Shown here in pieces: positions 13,211-22,935 of a DNA stretch of 64,000 nt. The stretch is taken from the NCBI GenBank assembly GCA_014706295.1, contig JACSVZ010000007.1, positions 56,372,975-56,436,974 on the forward strand, written 5' to 3'. Position 1 is the first letter of the stretch. Each line of letters starts with the position of its first letter. This DNA comes from Lycocorax pyrrhopterus obiensis. Lineage: Eukaryota; Chordata; Aves; Passeriformes; Paradisaeidae. Below the pieces are notes generated by a model. The model did no database searches, was not told the DNA's origin, and worked only from the letters and a program-made list of their open reading frames with translations. Both the position numbers and the translations under genes were made by a program.

Positions 13211-14017
13211 GAAGCGCGTTTAGTGAGTGTTTTTTAACCCACCCCACCAAAAGAGCTCGGGAAAATGCTTGAGGAGATGGGGTTGATCTAACGTGGTAAA
13301 TGCAGCACTGCCTGTAGCATTTACAGATGCTAAACAGAACTTATTAGATCTGCCTCAACTACCTAAATATTTGGAAGTACTGTATTTTTACAGGATTCTA
13401 GTAGTTGGGATGGGGCAGCCCGTGCAGGCAAAAATAGCATTATTTGGGTGTGCATGAGGTGGATGAAGTAGTTACAGAAAATATTTTTTAAGTGTTGGAT
13501 GTTGACTATAGTTATTTTGGTTTGTCTCCAGTGTACTCAGTCAGTACTGAGTTAATAATCCAGCAACTTCTGTTATGTATTTGCTGAGTATTGTTCACTA
13601 ATTTAATGGCTTTCTTGTGGTGTGGGCAGATAGTTAAGAGTAAATTTTAAATAATTTTGCCTACAGCAATTTTCAGTGGATAATACTGGAATGTGTTTAT
13701 TTTAACCCAAGCATTCTTTCTCCTGCCTTATCAGCTATCTTTATTCCTACACAGCCTTTATCACAGAGGTATTTATTTATAATCCTTTCTTCGCAGGCTT
13801 AATACGCTACACAGAAAGTGAGGCCGAATAACGTGCACATGCTGAGTACTGGAGGAGAGGCTGAAGGACATCCTGTTTTGTTTCAGCAGTGTTGTTATTC
13901 TTTGGGGTGAAATGAAGAATTTGATTTTGTTTTGGAAGCACTCATATTTCTGATGCAACTGAACTTCAGTAACCTTTCTGCGGTACAGATTTAAACAAAT
14001 TATTTTTCTCTCTTGAG
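13211..14017 (+). other. CLBA1 intron 1 (5' UTR intron)
   Basis: AT-rich DNA between the CpG island and the first coding exon. It ends with a pyrimidine tract (TTTTTCTCTCTTGAG) at about 14002-14017. No other feature is seen. Confidence 0.55.
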
Positions 14018-14481
14018 CAAAGATGCAGAACTTGTCAGTGGTAGAAAGTCTTGCTAACACAGACATATCACACCATGGGTCTCCAAAAGACCTGGCAGCT
14101 GAGGCAGGTGGTGTGTTTCTCGATGAAAGTGGCTGTAACTGGAATGAAAGGACGAATAATGAAGAAATTGTAAACCTTGAAGTAATGCAGCAAAGCCTCC
14201 CTGTACTGAACAGCAAAGGTAGAAGTTGTGAGGGGTTTTCTGAGAGCAGCTTTAGTACCTCAGAACCCAGTGGTTCCTGGGGTGATTTTGAAGGCTTCAA
14301 GGAGCCCTTAGACAAATCAGAGAGATTCAGTCAGAACCTTGACGTTTTGGTGAAGTCAACAAAAACTTCTGGAGCCGATCCGGACCTGGGCAGCGGAGGC
14401 TGCAGCCCTTCTGCAGCCCACTCGTGTGCTGAGCCATCTCTGTGCCATGGGATACAGGAGGCTTCGGGCTCTCTGAACGAG
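14018..14481 (+). CDS. CLBA1: CLBA1 first coding exon
   Basis: The acceptor is CTCTCTTGAG ending at 14017, the ATG is at 14023 and the donor is GAG|GTACGT at 14482. It encodes 153 whole codons, including the WGDFEGF motif. The frame stays open for another 61 codons beyond the donor, so intron retention would give a 213-residue short form. Confidence 0.9.
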
Positions 14482-17400
14482 GTACGTGTTCACAGCAAAC
14501 CAAGGACCAGAAATGTTTGTGTTACTGCTTCCTACACCTCCGGATTTGTACCTGTCTTCTCTGCAGAGGGTAATGCTGTACGTGGAGAGGAACTGCCCAG
14601 CTACTTTGCAGCTACCTCAAGTGGAACAAAAGCAACTTCTTTACAGTGTTTGGCAAATACTTAAGTTGTCCTGCTGGAGAGCTTTAAAGAATGTAATGCA
14701 CTACTTTGCTTCTAGGCACTAGGAATAAGTAAGCACGTAGGCACCGTAAACCTTGCCCTGAAGCACATGCAGTTTAAAAGCTGGACGAGAAAGAGCATAG
14801 GAAACAACAAATCGGGAAGGTGGGTGACAAAAGGGTGGACAGAAATTCTGTGAGTTGCCTGAAAACTTATCGAAGTAAACCCACGTACCATTGAGTTAGA
14901 AATCGGCAAAAACAATGACTTTTGTTATTTAGTATACTTCCTGAATAACATCAACGGTTTTTCTGGAATTTTAGACTGATGGTGACACGCAAGAAATTAA
15001 TAGAAATTTTTTAATATAATTCATTTTTAGCATAGGATATTACATTCTCTCTTACAATGTTAGAGCTAAAATTCTGAGTTAATATTGCAATGAATCTTTA
15101 TCAGCACAAAAAAAAGGGTCAGGTAAAGCGTTATACCTTGTTGGGATGAGCGTGTTTCCACGTGGACCAAACATCCATCAGCAAAGGGAAGGAAAGTAAC
15201 AAAAGGGAAGAAAGAACATAGAAATACAGAACAAAATCCAGTTGTTCTTACTACTTTTATCCTAAATTACAGCATTTGAAAAAAGAGAACAGTCAGCTAA
15301 GATTTCCATGGGGTTAATCTGTAGCAGTAATAACTTACTGCTTGTAATCTGTTGGGTAAATTTTAATATGCATAGGGAACTGAGGGTTTTCTGGAGACAG
15401 GATTTCTTGCCCTTGCCTAGGAATTTTACTTGTTGCAGAGGTATTACTAGGGAAAGCACAAAGAAGCAGGTGGGATAAGCTGCCCACACTGACTGAGTGT
15501 CGATACACAAAATACCTGGTTGTTGGTGTGCACAGAGAATTCTAATTTTTTGTAATGCTGGAAATAGGGGACAAGAAGTCTTCTGTTGGAGAAAGAGAAT
15601 GTTGTAATGACTGAAGCTGGAGTATAGCAGGTTGCTTGGTTTCTTTCCAAAAGCAGTAGGTCTTAATCTTACTGAAGCCTTTTCTTTATTTTGCATTTGT
15701 TAAAGGCAGAAGGACATATCCAGTATGAGTTAAATAAGTTAACCATGCTTAGAGTTTCAAGTTGTCTTTTCTTGTCTCAAGGTAGAGAGACAACCACAGA
15801 GCTGCTGCAGATTTCTTGGAGTGTAGAATATATGTGTAGCTTGTCTTTTATCCCTGTGCTTTTTGTGTTGTTTGAGTTCATAAACTCTTTGGACTGGGGC
15901 TCGGTCTTCTGTATGGTCCATAGAAAAAAGGCCAGGTGGGTTGGAAGGGACCTCTGGAAATCATTTCAGGTCAGAGGTCTGACCTTCAATACTTATTGCT
16001 TTATTTAATTAAATGATGTCAGTTGGGATCAGAATCGTGTGTTTTCAGATGGAAACAATCGTTAATTTCCTTGCAGTAGCTGGGTTTTTTGCCTACACGA
16101 TTGAACGCTTTGAGGATGTTTCATGTGCTCTTTAAGCACTGGCCTCTGAGAGAGGGACTGGTGCATGTGTTTAAGCCATGGGGTATTTTGATATAATAGG
16201 ATGTAGAGGATTTATTCAGAAAGTACTGATGTGAACTTTGTACACTGATTTTTTTTATGGTTAGTACAAAACCACGAGATAAATGGAAATATACCCAAGC
16301 TTTGTTTCAGAAACACTCACTGAATTAGACAGTAATAAAGGCAATAAAAAATCTCTTGTTTTTTATCTGTCTTGGCTAAACTGTAATTCAGTGACTTGTA
16401 TGTGTGTTGGAGCACCACCAAGGCTCTACGGAGGTGCTGCAGTTGTGGCAGAGCTGTGCTTCCCTCAATGCACTCCCTGGGGCTGTAACTTCCCCCGTCC
16501 CAAAGCCAAGAGCAGCTGCCTGGCTTTTCCTTGACTCCCATCCCATTTCAGTTTTGGTGCCTGCCTGGAAGTTGTTTTTTCTCCTTGACCATGTGTGCTT
16601 TAGCAAGTGTTACTTCACAGAATTCCGCTTCTCAGGCATCTGTCAGGATCTTCCACGTTGTATCCCCGTTGAAATAATTTACAAATTAATCGAAAATACT
16701 GTGACACTTTGGGGAAGATTCAAGGGAATTTACCCAGGAGTCTTTGAATGTCCCAGCAGTGAATCATCAGGACAGGCATTTTAGCAAGTCTTTACTTCAG
16801 GAAGGAGCAGCATGGGGCACGAATTCTGCTCTTTGGAGCATGGTCAGAAGTGCAAAAGCCTTCTACCAGCTCTGTTGATTTTGTCCACTCATCCTTAGAT
16901 TAAATCCGTACTCTCAGTGTTCACCCCACTTCTCTGAGTTCAGTGTAATGAGACTCTGGAAATATTTCATCTGTTTGAATTACAATTAAGTGAAACCATA
17001 AAAATATGGAGTATCCATGCTTAGTTAGAGTTTTCAGACCAAATTGTTGATTGCTGGGCAAAAACCCGAAACTGACTGGTTCCATTCTTCAGTTTTCACA
17101 CAATGTTGCTGCTCCTGATTGCAGTCCCTGGGCAGCGTGGTGGAGTCGATCAATTGCTTTTATTTGGAAAATTGCAGTAATTCCTTCTTTGAAGGAACAA
17201 AAGGACACAGCTTCTGAACCTGATGGCATACTAACATCCCTCTAGGATAGGATGCAAATTATGCATGTTTTCCCTTGTATATGTATTTCTTAATTGTCAG
17301 ATAACCCTGTTACTTCCAGTAGCCCTGTTTAGATCACTCCTGTGGCTGTGGTCAGTCGTCCAAACCTCCTCCTCGTCACTGCTGGAGGAGGAACAAGGGT

Positions 17401-20400
17401 TTAAATCTGGCTCTGATTTTTAACGTAGGCTGGGAAAGTTTGGTGCAAATGAGAGGATATAGAAACATCCTCACCCCAGCTTTTTTGCAGGCTTGCACAG
17501 TGCAAGTATTTATTGGTAACTGTAGCATTTAGCAGGTGTGTCACATTTGGTTGAATTAGGAGTGTTTGAATTCTGAGTTAGCAAAACAAGCTTTTGAATT
17601 GATGTGTGCATCAGATTTGACCTGGTCTGAATCAGCTGAGCAGAAGGAGGAGTCATAAGTGTTAAATATGCAAACCAGTCTATGACCAAGAAGCTGGGAA
17701 GTTAAAGACTGAGGTTCATCAGAAACTCTGGGACTCTTGCTTCCTCTAATTCTAGGTAAATACTCAAAACACTGAAATATGAGCTCAGTCCCTCTGCTAT
17801 TAATATTAATATCAATATTAATTTTAATTAAAAACAATAAGATAATCTCTAGAAATATTGTAGTCTTTGGACTTCATGAACTACGGGCATGGCCTGTACG
17901 GTGTATGTAATAAAACTCTCCTTTTTTCTAGGTAGACCACAGCTATGAGGAGATATTGAGGTGGGCCTTTCCAGAAGTCTTTGTACCACAGTCCAGAGAG
18001 AGCATAAGAAGCTTAGAGCAAGTTCTTGATGCAAATAATGAAGATGTTGGGATTCCTGAACTTTTGAAGAATCAACTTTGGTAATGAGCTTAGATTAACG
18101 GTTTAAAAACAAAAAACCAAAACAAAACCCAAAAAACAAAACAAAACAAAAACAACAACAAAAAAGAAAAAGTTCTTTAGCAATTACACTGTTTATTTCA
18201 TAATTTAAAAATCAGTGGTGCACCTAAAAATCTTTTTAGTACTGTGCTTTTCTGTGTATAGATCTTACCAGTTTTGTAGCACGTTGTTAAAGGAAATGGA
18301 TGGTGTTTTAGCCATTGGAAAACAATGAAGGGAATATATCAAAATTACAAATTCCTGCTTAGAGTTTTTCCTGCTGTTGGTGTGCCTTCTTATGACTAAG
18401 CCTCTGGAACGCCAGAACTCAACAGGCAGCCTGTTCTTCCTGTTTGCTTGTCCTTTCTTTACAGCACGTCCCACTTATTTCTTCATCATCGGAGGCTGCT
18501 GCTTCTACTAACAACTTACTCGCTGTTTTTTTCCTCCCACCTCAGTTTTCCCAGTTGGCAACTTCTTCTCATGTTTAACCAGATGTGCTTCAGAATCCGT
18601 GGTGCATCTGGCTTCTTTCTTGGGCTACGTTAATAGCCATTAGTATTATTAACTAGGCTTTCTCTTGCGACAGCTGGAACACTTCTAGTTTTGTTACATG
18701 TTTTTTAAGGATCAGCAGCTTCTGAGCAGTATTGTAGTTACTGAACAGTGTTGCAGTTATTTTTTCATAACTCTGAGGTTTTGTGTATAGAAAGCTGTGT
18801 CAGACCATACTTGAGAAATGTCCTGAGACTCAGAAGAAATGTAGGTAAAACTTTTCGTGTGGGCACCCATTCGGCCAAGTTCCCTGCATATGTGTCATAT
18901 TTTAATCAGCATCAAACTTGTGGAGAAATATAATTGTAAAGGGGGCCGCACTATTATAGCAGAGTATGACGTAAAGACAAAAATTCCCTGATCTGCTGTG
19001 GTGAATAATTAAGGTCAATGACAAGTGTAAACTAAGTAAAGCCCAAGTGAATTTTTATATGTGATGAATGCAGTGTAAGAATCCAAAGTACCATGTCGAG
19101 GGAACTCTGCTTCTCACTGTTTCAGCAGTGAGTGCCTCTGGCTTGTCTTGTAGGACAGGTGCTGCAGAGGTGAAGTGTGACCTCTGGGATGGAGAAAGAC
19201 TTGAGAGGCAGAAAAGGGAAAGTGCAGCACGAACAGGGCTGAACTCTGCCCACATTTCACAGAAGCAACTGAATAATGTGGGCTCTTGGCATGTAGCAGT
19301 CTCCGAAATGTGCTTCCAATGCCCTTCTTATCTGAGGAGCACAAACATACAGTTATGTTGACTTACTGCTTCCACTAATTGTCACACCAGCTAATTAGTA
19401 CATTGGGTTGATAGTTTGGACAAGTGTAGAAAGAGTTTTAAGACAAGCTGCTTGTTAGATCAAGGTTAGTATAGAGCTGTGTGTAATAATGTAACTGTGG
19501 TATACGTTCACTGGAAACCTCACACAGCTCAAAACCTCAAATTGTGTTTTGTTTCCTAGCATGGATTCTGGAAACGTATGGAGAATGCTCAGAGACTTGG
19601 ATAATGCCCCCAGCTTGAGACATCCCTGGAGTAAGTCCCATTGCCAAGAAAACCTCCTGAGTGTTCTCGGAATAGATGCAAATCAAAAGGTAATTGAACA
19701 ATGGTTTTCCATTCTGCCAGCATAAACACTGGGTTGGCAATCTGATCTTCTGTAAGCTGTACATGCAGATGCATGAGGGACTAGATCTGGGTGAGTCATG
19801 AGGGTTTTTTTTAACAGGGAGCTTTTTAAGATGATAGTTTAGTGTTTTGTCATCTTTATGTGTAACTGACTATGAACTCGTGCAGGACCCAACTTTGCTT
19901 GTCTTTACATTGAAGTCTGCCGACACAGTTCCCTATTGTTAGGTGGCACACTCACCTTTGGTATAGATGGACAAGTAGCTTTCAGGTGGTAGAGGTGGAG
20001 AATCAGCTCCCAGGTGTGTGTGCAGTAGGATTGTTTACTTTTTTTGCTCAGAGTGCAAGAAAATTGTTAGCCTCTAATATCCTTCTGTTAAGTGAAAATC
20101 AGATCTGAATCAGATACGCTGTTACAGTAATTATTGGATGTTTTTGCTATATAGGAACTGAAAGTGTGTTCAGCTTCCCCTTTCCTCACATTATTCCTCT
20201 GTCTGCTTTTGCAAGGCTTGAGGGAGAGGATGTTTTAAATTGGATTGAGATCAAACCAACAGTATTGAAAGATCTCAAAAAGAAGTATCTCTGTTTAACA
20301 ATCTCTTGTTTTGAGAAGGTAGAGGTACCCATAGTAGTCGGGGATGGTTTAGTATTCAGTTATTTAGTTGGGATTAATTAGTCACATGTAATTTTCAGAA

Positions 20401-22313
20401 GTAATTGTTTCAATTGATTATTTGAATGCTGAAGCACGGGGTTGGCAAGGTACTGATTTTATGGGCATATTTGACTTTTCTTGCAAGTTATATACAAACA
20501 GAAGGACAGTGCTGCAGGTAGAAACCTATTCTGCACTTGAAAGTCACTTTTATAGAACTGTCATTTAACAGAGAGAGAATAGGAAACATTTCTCCAACAT
20601 AGCTAAACTCCCATTCTGTTCCTTTCTTGCCCCCCAGCATTAAATCAATGCCCAGGCAGCTTTAACTTACATCATTACTTCTTATCTGTCAAAGGAAAAT
20701 TGTATTGCTTGTAACCATACAGATTAAGATGGATTTCTCAGCAATGCTTTGGTGTTAATTAAGGCTAATTCTCATTGGAAATGGCTTTTTTATTAATTGA
20801 AGTCACAAATTCATGTGTGTAGGTAGAACTGGTTCTGGCATAAAATTGGTTTAATGCAAAGGGAGCACATGATAAAATACAGCTTCAGAAAGTAAAATTT
20901 AGTGGTTGTTATTTGAGGGAAACTTCTCTTTAGGTAGTATGCATTGAAATCAGATAGAAATGCATATAATATAATATAATATAATATAATATAATATAAT
21001 ATAATATAATATACATAAATAAATTCATAAATAAAATGTAAATTATGTTTTTTTAGGACATTTCAGAGAGCCAGGCTGATATTTTTGAGGAATCAAATGT
21101 CAAAGATAATGAGGGCTTTAGATTTGATGGATTCAGTGTTAATGACTGCAAAGCATTGATCCAGACCAAGGTAAGAATTGCTCTGGAGGTGAGCACTTCA
21201 GAGAAGCACACAGTGTGTTTAGCATGTTCCTCTCTGCTGTTCCAGCACATGTTCTCATGCAATTTTTGGTCCTGGTATAATTTTTGGATGTGGAGTTGGT
21301 TTTTGCTCTTTGAAACCTCTCTGACAGCTTCAGAAAAGGAAGCACTTGTTTGTTTCTTGTGACAGCAATGCAAGTTGGAAGGAAAATTGTGTCATTCTTC
21401 ATTGCTGTAAAACACCTCAGTCACCTCAGTCCGTTTTTTAACATGGTATTTTGGAGGAATATTCTTAACCGAAGGTCCCTTCCTCAATGGAGAATAAAAT
21501 TGAGCAGCTGTTGTCACTGTGGAGACAGTTTGAGACACACTTTCATTGCTCTGTTTTATTCTATTTACTGCCTTGGACAGTGAAGGTGTACGACTTTTCT
21601 GGGAGCCTCTTACAAAAGAGATGATAGGCTGGAGAACTCAGAAATAAAACTTAAAAGGAGTGCCCAGCTTATTCCTTCTTAACTCAGTTCTGCTTCCTTC
21701 AGTGAGTGCATGAGGAGGGGATCACAGTGGCTGAATCACATTGGAAATGTGTAAAATACAGGAACAGGGTTTAGACAAAGGAGAAGTGGTTTGAAACCTG
21801 GAGAAGGAATAAAAGTGAAAAGAATTGTGATACAAAGTTAAGGTAAATGGACACCATTTTTCTGGAATAGCCTTATAAAGGAAAGAACAAACCCTGCAGC
21901 TTGGTGTCTGAAAGACAAATTCATTACAACATATATGTTGCTATTTCTAATTTAAAGTAAGTCAGATCATATAATGGGATGTTTTCCATTTATCTTCGTA
22001 GTCATGGGTTTTTTTCCTCTAAAAACTTTAAAATAAATTTAAAAAATATTTTAATGAAAATTTTTAAAAATTAGGTTGGCATATGCAAAGTGATTAACTT
22101 TCTGTAGGATGGAAAAAATTAATGGAGTTTTTCTTTTTCACTCAGCTTTCTGTGTCACCGGACTCCAGACATGGTCATCTTTTCACCTGCAACCTCTTTT
22201 TGAAGACCACATCATCAAATGAAAACACACAGTGTATAACAATCCCAAGGAAGAAGCAGATTTCTGCTGCACACAACCTAAAACTGAAATTTTTCAGTAA
22301 TGATGTTTGTTGA
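14018..22313 (+). CDS. CLBA1: CLBA1: clathrin-binding box of aftiphilin containing 1
   Basis: The five coding exons are 14023-14481, 17932-18080, 19560-19689, 21057-21170 and 22146-22313. Joined, they give 1020 nt, or 339 residues plus stop, with every junction in phase (phases 0, 2, 0, 0). The human protein is of similar length (about 325 aa). The N-terminal part is acidic and serine-rich and carries the aftiphilin signature SWGDFEGF at residues 85-92, an AP-adaptor-ear type WGxF motif. Exons 3-5 encode the aftiphilin-like clathrin-binding region, with EEILRWAFPEV, NQLC, VWRMLRDLD and LLSVLGIDANQK; related aftiphilin segments read LWRALxD and LLxxLGID. From family knowledge, aftiphilin-type proteins work with clathrin and AP-1 at the trans-Golgi/endosome; the role of CLBA1 itself is poorly known. 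The start codon is the first ATG after the exon-2 acceptor. The gene is convergent with the SERTA gene downstream. Confidence 0.93.
14482..17931 (+). other. CLBA1 intron 2
   Basis: About 3.45 kb of AT-rich intron with one short CR1 tail at about 15931-15975. The branch and pyrimidine tract before 17932 is CTCTCCTTTTTTCTAG. No other gene is recognised. Confidence 0.8.
15931..15975 (-). mobile_element. CR1 LINE, very short 3'-end remnant
   Basis: The core GGTTGGAAGGGACCTCTGGA followed by AATCATTT matches the reversed CR1 3' end. Only about 45 bp is recognisable and the terminal repeats are absent. Confidence 0.6.
17932..18080 (+). CDS. CLBA1: CLBA1 second coding exon
   Basis: The acceptor is TTTTTTCTAG|GTAGAC and the donor is TTTG|GTAATG. 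The exon is 149 nt, entered in phase 0 and left with two bases (TG), which the next exon completes to a Cys codon. It encodes YEEILRWAFPEVFV and ends in LLKNQL. Reading straight through the donor meets TAA at once, which supports the splice. Confidence 0.92.
18081..19559 (+). other. CLBA1 intron 3
   Basis: About 1.5 kb intron. It begins with an A-rich CAAAA-type tract at about 18104-18172, listed separately. No gene is recognised inside it. Confidence 0.8.
18104..18172. repeat. A-rich (CAAAA)n-like low-complexity tract
   Basis: A run of about 70 bases made only of A and C with one G-containing end (units AAAAC, CAAAA, CAACA), 25 nt after a splice donor. It may be a decayed poly-A or simple repeat. 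Confidence 0.8.
19560..19689 (+). CDS. CLBA1: CLBA1 third coding exon
   Basis: The acceptor is TTTGTTTCCTAG|CATGG and the donor is AAAAG|GTAATT. The exon is 130 nt. The first base completes a Cys codon with the preceding exon. It encodes VWRMLRDLDNAPSLRHPW and LLSVLGIDANQK, the best-conserved block with aftiphilin. Confidence 0.93.
19690..21056 (+). other. CLBA1 intron 4
   Basis: About 1.4 kb AT-rich intron. Its 3' end is dominated by a pentanucleotide microsatellite at 20966-21010. No other feature is seen. Confidence 0.8.
20966..21010. repeat. (ATAAT)9 microsatellite beside a CLBA1 acceptor
   Basis: There are nine perfect ATAAT units (45 bp), plus a partial unit, ending 46 nt before the start of the 114-nt exon at 21057. 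Perfect copies of this length are usually length-polymorphic. Confidence 0.95.
21057..21170 (+). CDS. CLBA1: CLBA1 fourth coding exon
   Basis: The acceptor is GTTTTTTTAG|GACATT and the donor is CCAAG|GTAAGA. The exon is 114 nt, exactly 38 codons in phase 0. The peptide is acidic, starting DISESQADIFEESN and containing FRFDGFSVND. Skipping this exon would keep the frame. Confidence 0.88.
21171..22145 (+). other. CLBA1 intron 5
   Basis: About 1 kb AT-rich intron ending in the strong acceptor TTTTTCTTTTTCACTCAG. Nothing else is recognised in it. Confidence 0.8.
22146..22313 (+). CDS. CLBA1: CLBA1 last coding exon
   Basis: The acceptor is CTTTTTCACTCAG|CTTTCT. It has 55 codons and TGA at 22311-22313. 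It encodes LSVSPDSRHGHLFTCNLFLK and a lysine-rich end finishing FFSNDVC. The C-terminal residues are the least conserved part of the model and I accept them mainly on frame and splice-site grounds. Confidence 0.82.
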   Translation, partial: LSVSPDSRHGHLFTCNLFLKTTSSNENTQCITIPRKKQISAAHNLKLKFFSNDVC

Positions 22314-22935
22314 ACTAAATGCACTTTATAGCGTGGTTTTTTTTCTTTTTTTTGAACTGAATGCAGTTTACCTTCATTTTGTTACTGACTTGGTACTATA
22401 GACTAGAGATGTTCTTTAGGAAAGTGACACATTGCTGTATATGAGGGACCTAAGGCCACGTTATCAAAAGATATTTCTCCTGTTAAGTTGCGAAGTCAAA
22501 TTTTGTAATTTTGTCCTGCTGAGTTTTGCCGCAGAGTTGCGTCCCTTACAGTAAATGCTGCAGCTGCATCCACACTTCAAGGTAACTCTGGTGGATTCTC
22601 CTGAACTACTGACCTTTCAGGCCTTAATGCCTCTTCAATCAAAACCCTCCTTTCCCTGCCAAAACCTACACGAGTCTCAGGTGTGTTTAACACGCGCCTT
22701 GTCACCATCTCTCCTGCTTGCTCCAGTTTGGATCAGCTGAGATCTGCTGCTTTGCCACTGCTGGGTGTTATGAGAGGAGCCTTCTTCATTTGGGGACTTT
22801 CAATGGGGTTTAGCAGAATGAAAGTGTTTTAACTTCTGTCTGGTGAAGCCTGCTGTGGTGATAGGGATGGAGGCAGCAAAATGCTTCATTCTGGCATTGT
22901 TTTCTGACTGAAATAAATCACCTCGTTGAAGCCGA
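22314..22935 (+). terminator. CLBA1: CLBA1 3' UTR and likely poly(A) signal
   Basis: The first canonical AATAAA on the plus strand after the stop codon with a GT-rich downstream stretch is at 22912-22917, followed by GGACGTGTTGGG at about 22940. Cleavage would fall near 22930-22940, giving a 3' UTR of about 0.6 kb. Confidence 0.6.

Noticed and set aside
12634..13272. Several 100-200 codon open frames on both strands
   Set aside because: They lie wholly in the CLBA1 CpG island, are rich in Pro/Arg/Ala/Gly in every frame and have no domain; stop codons are rare in such GC-rich DNA.
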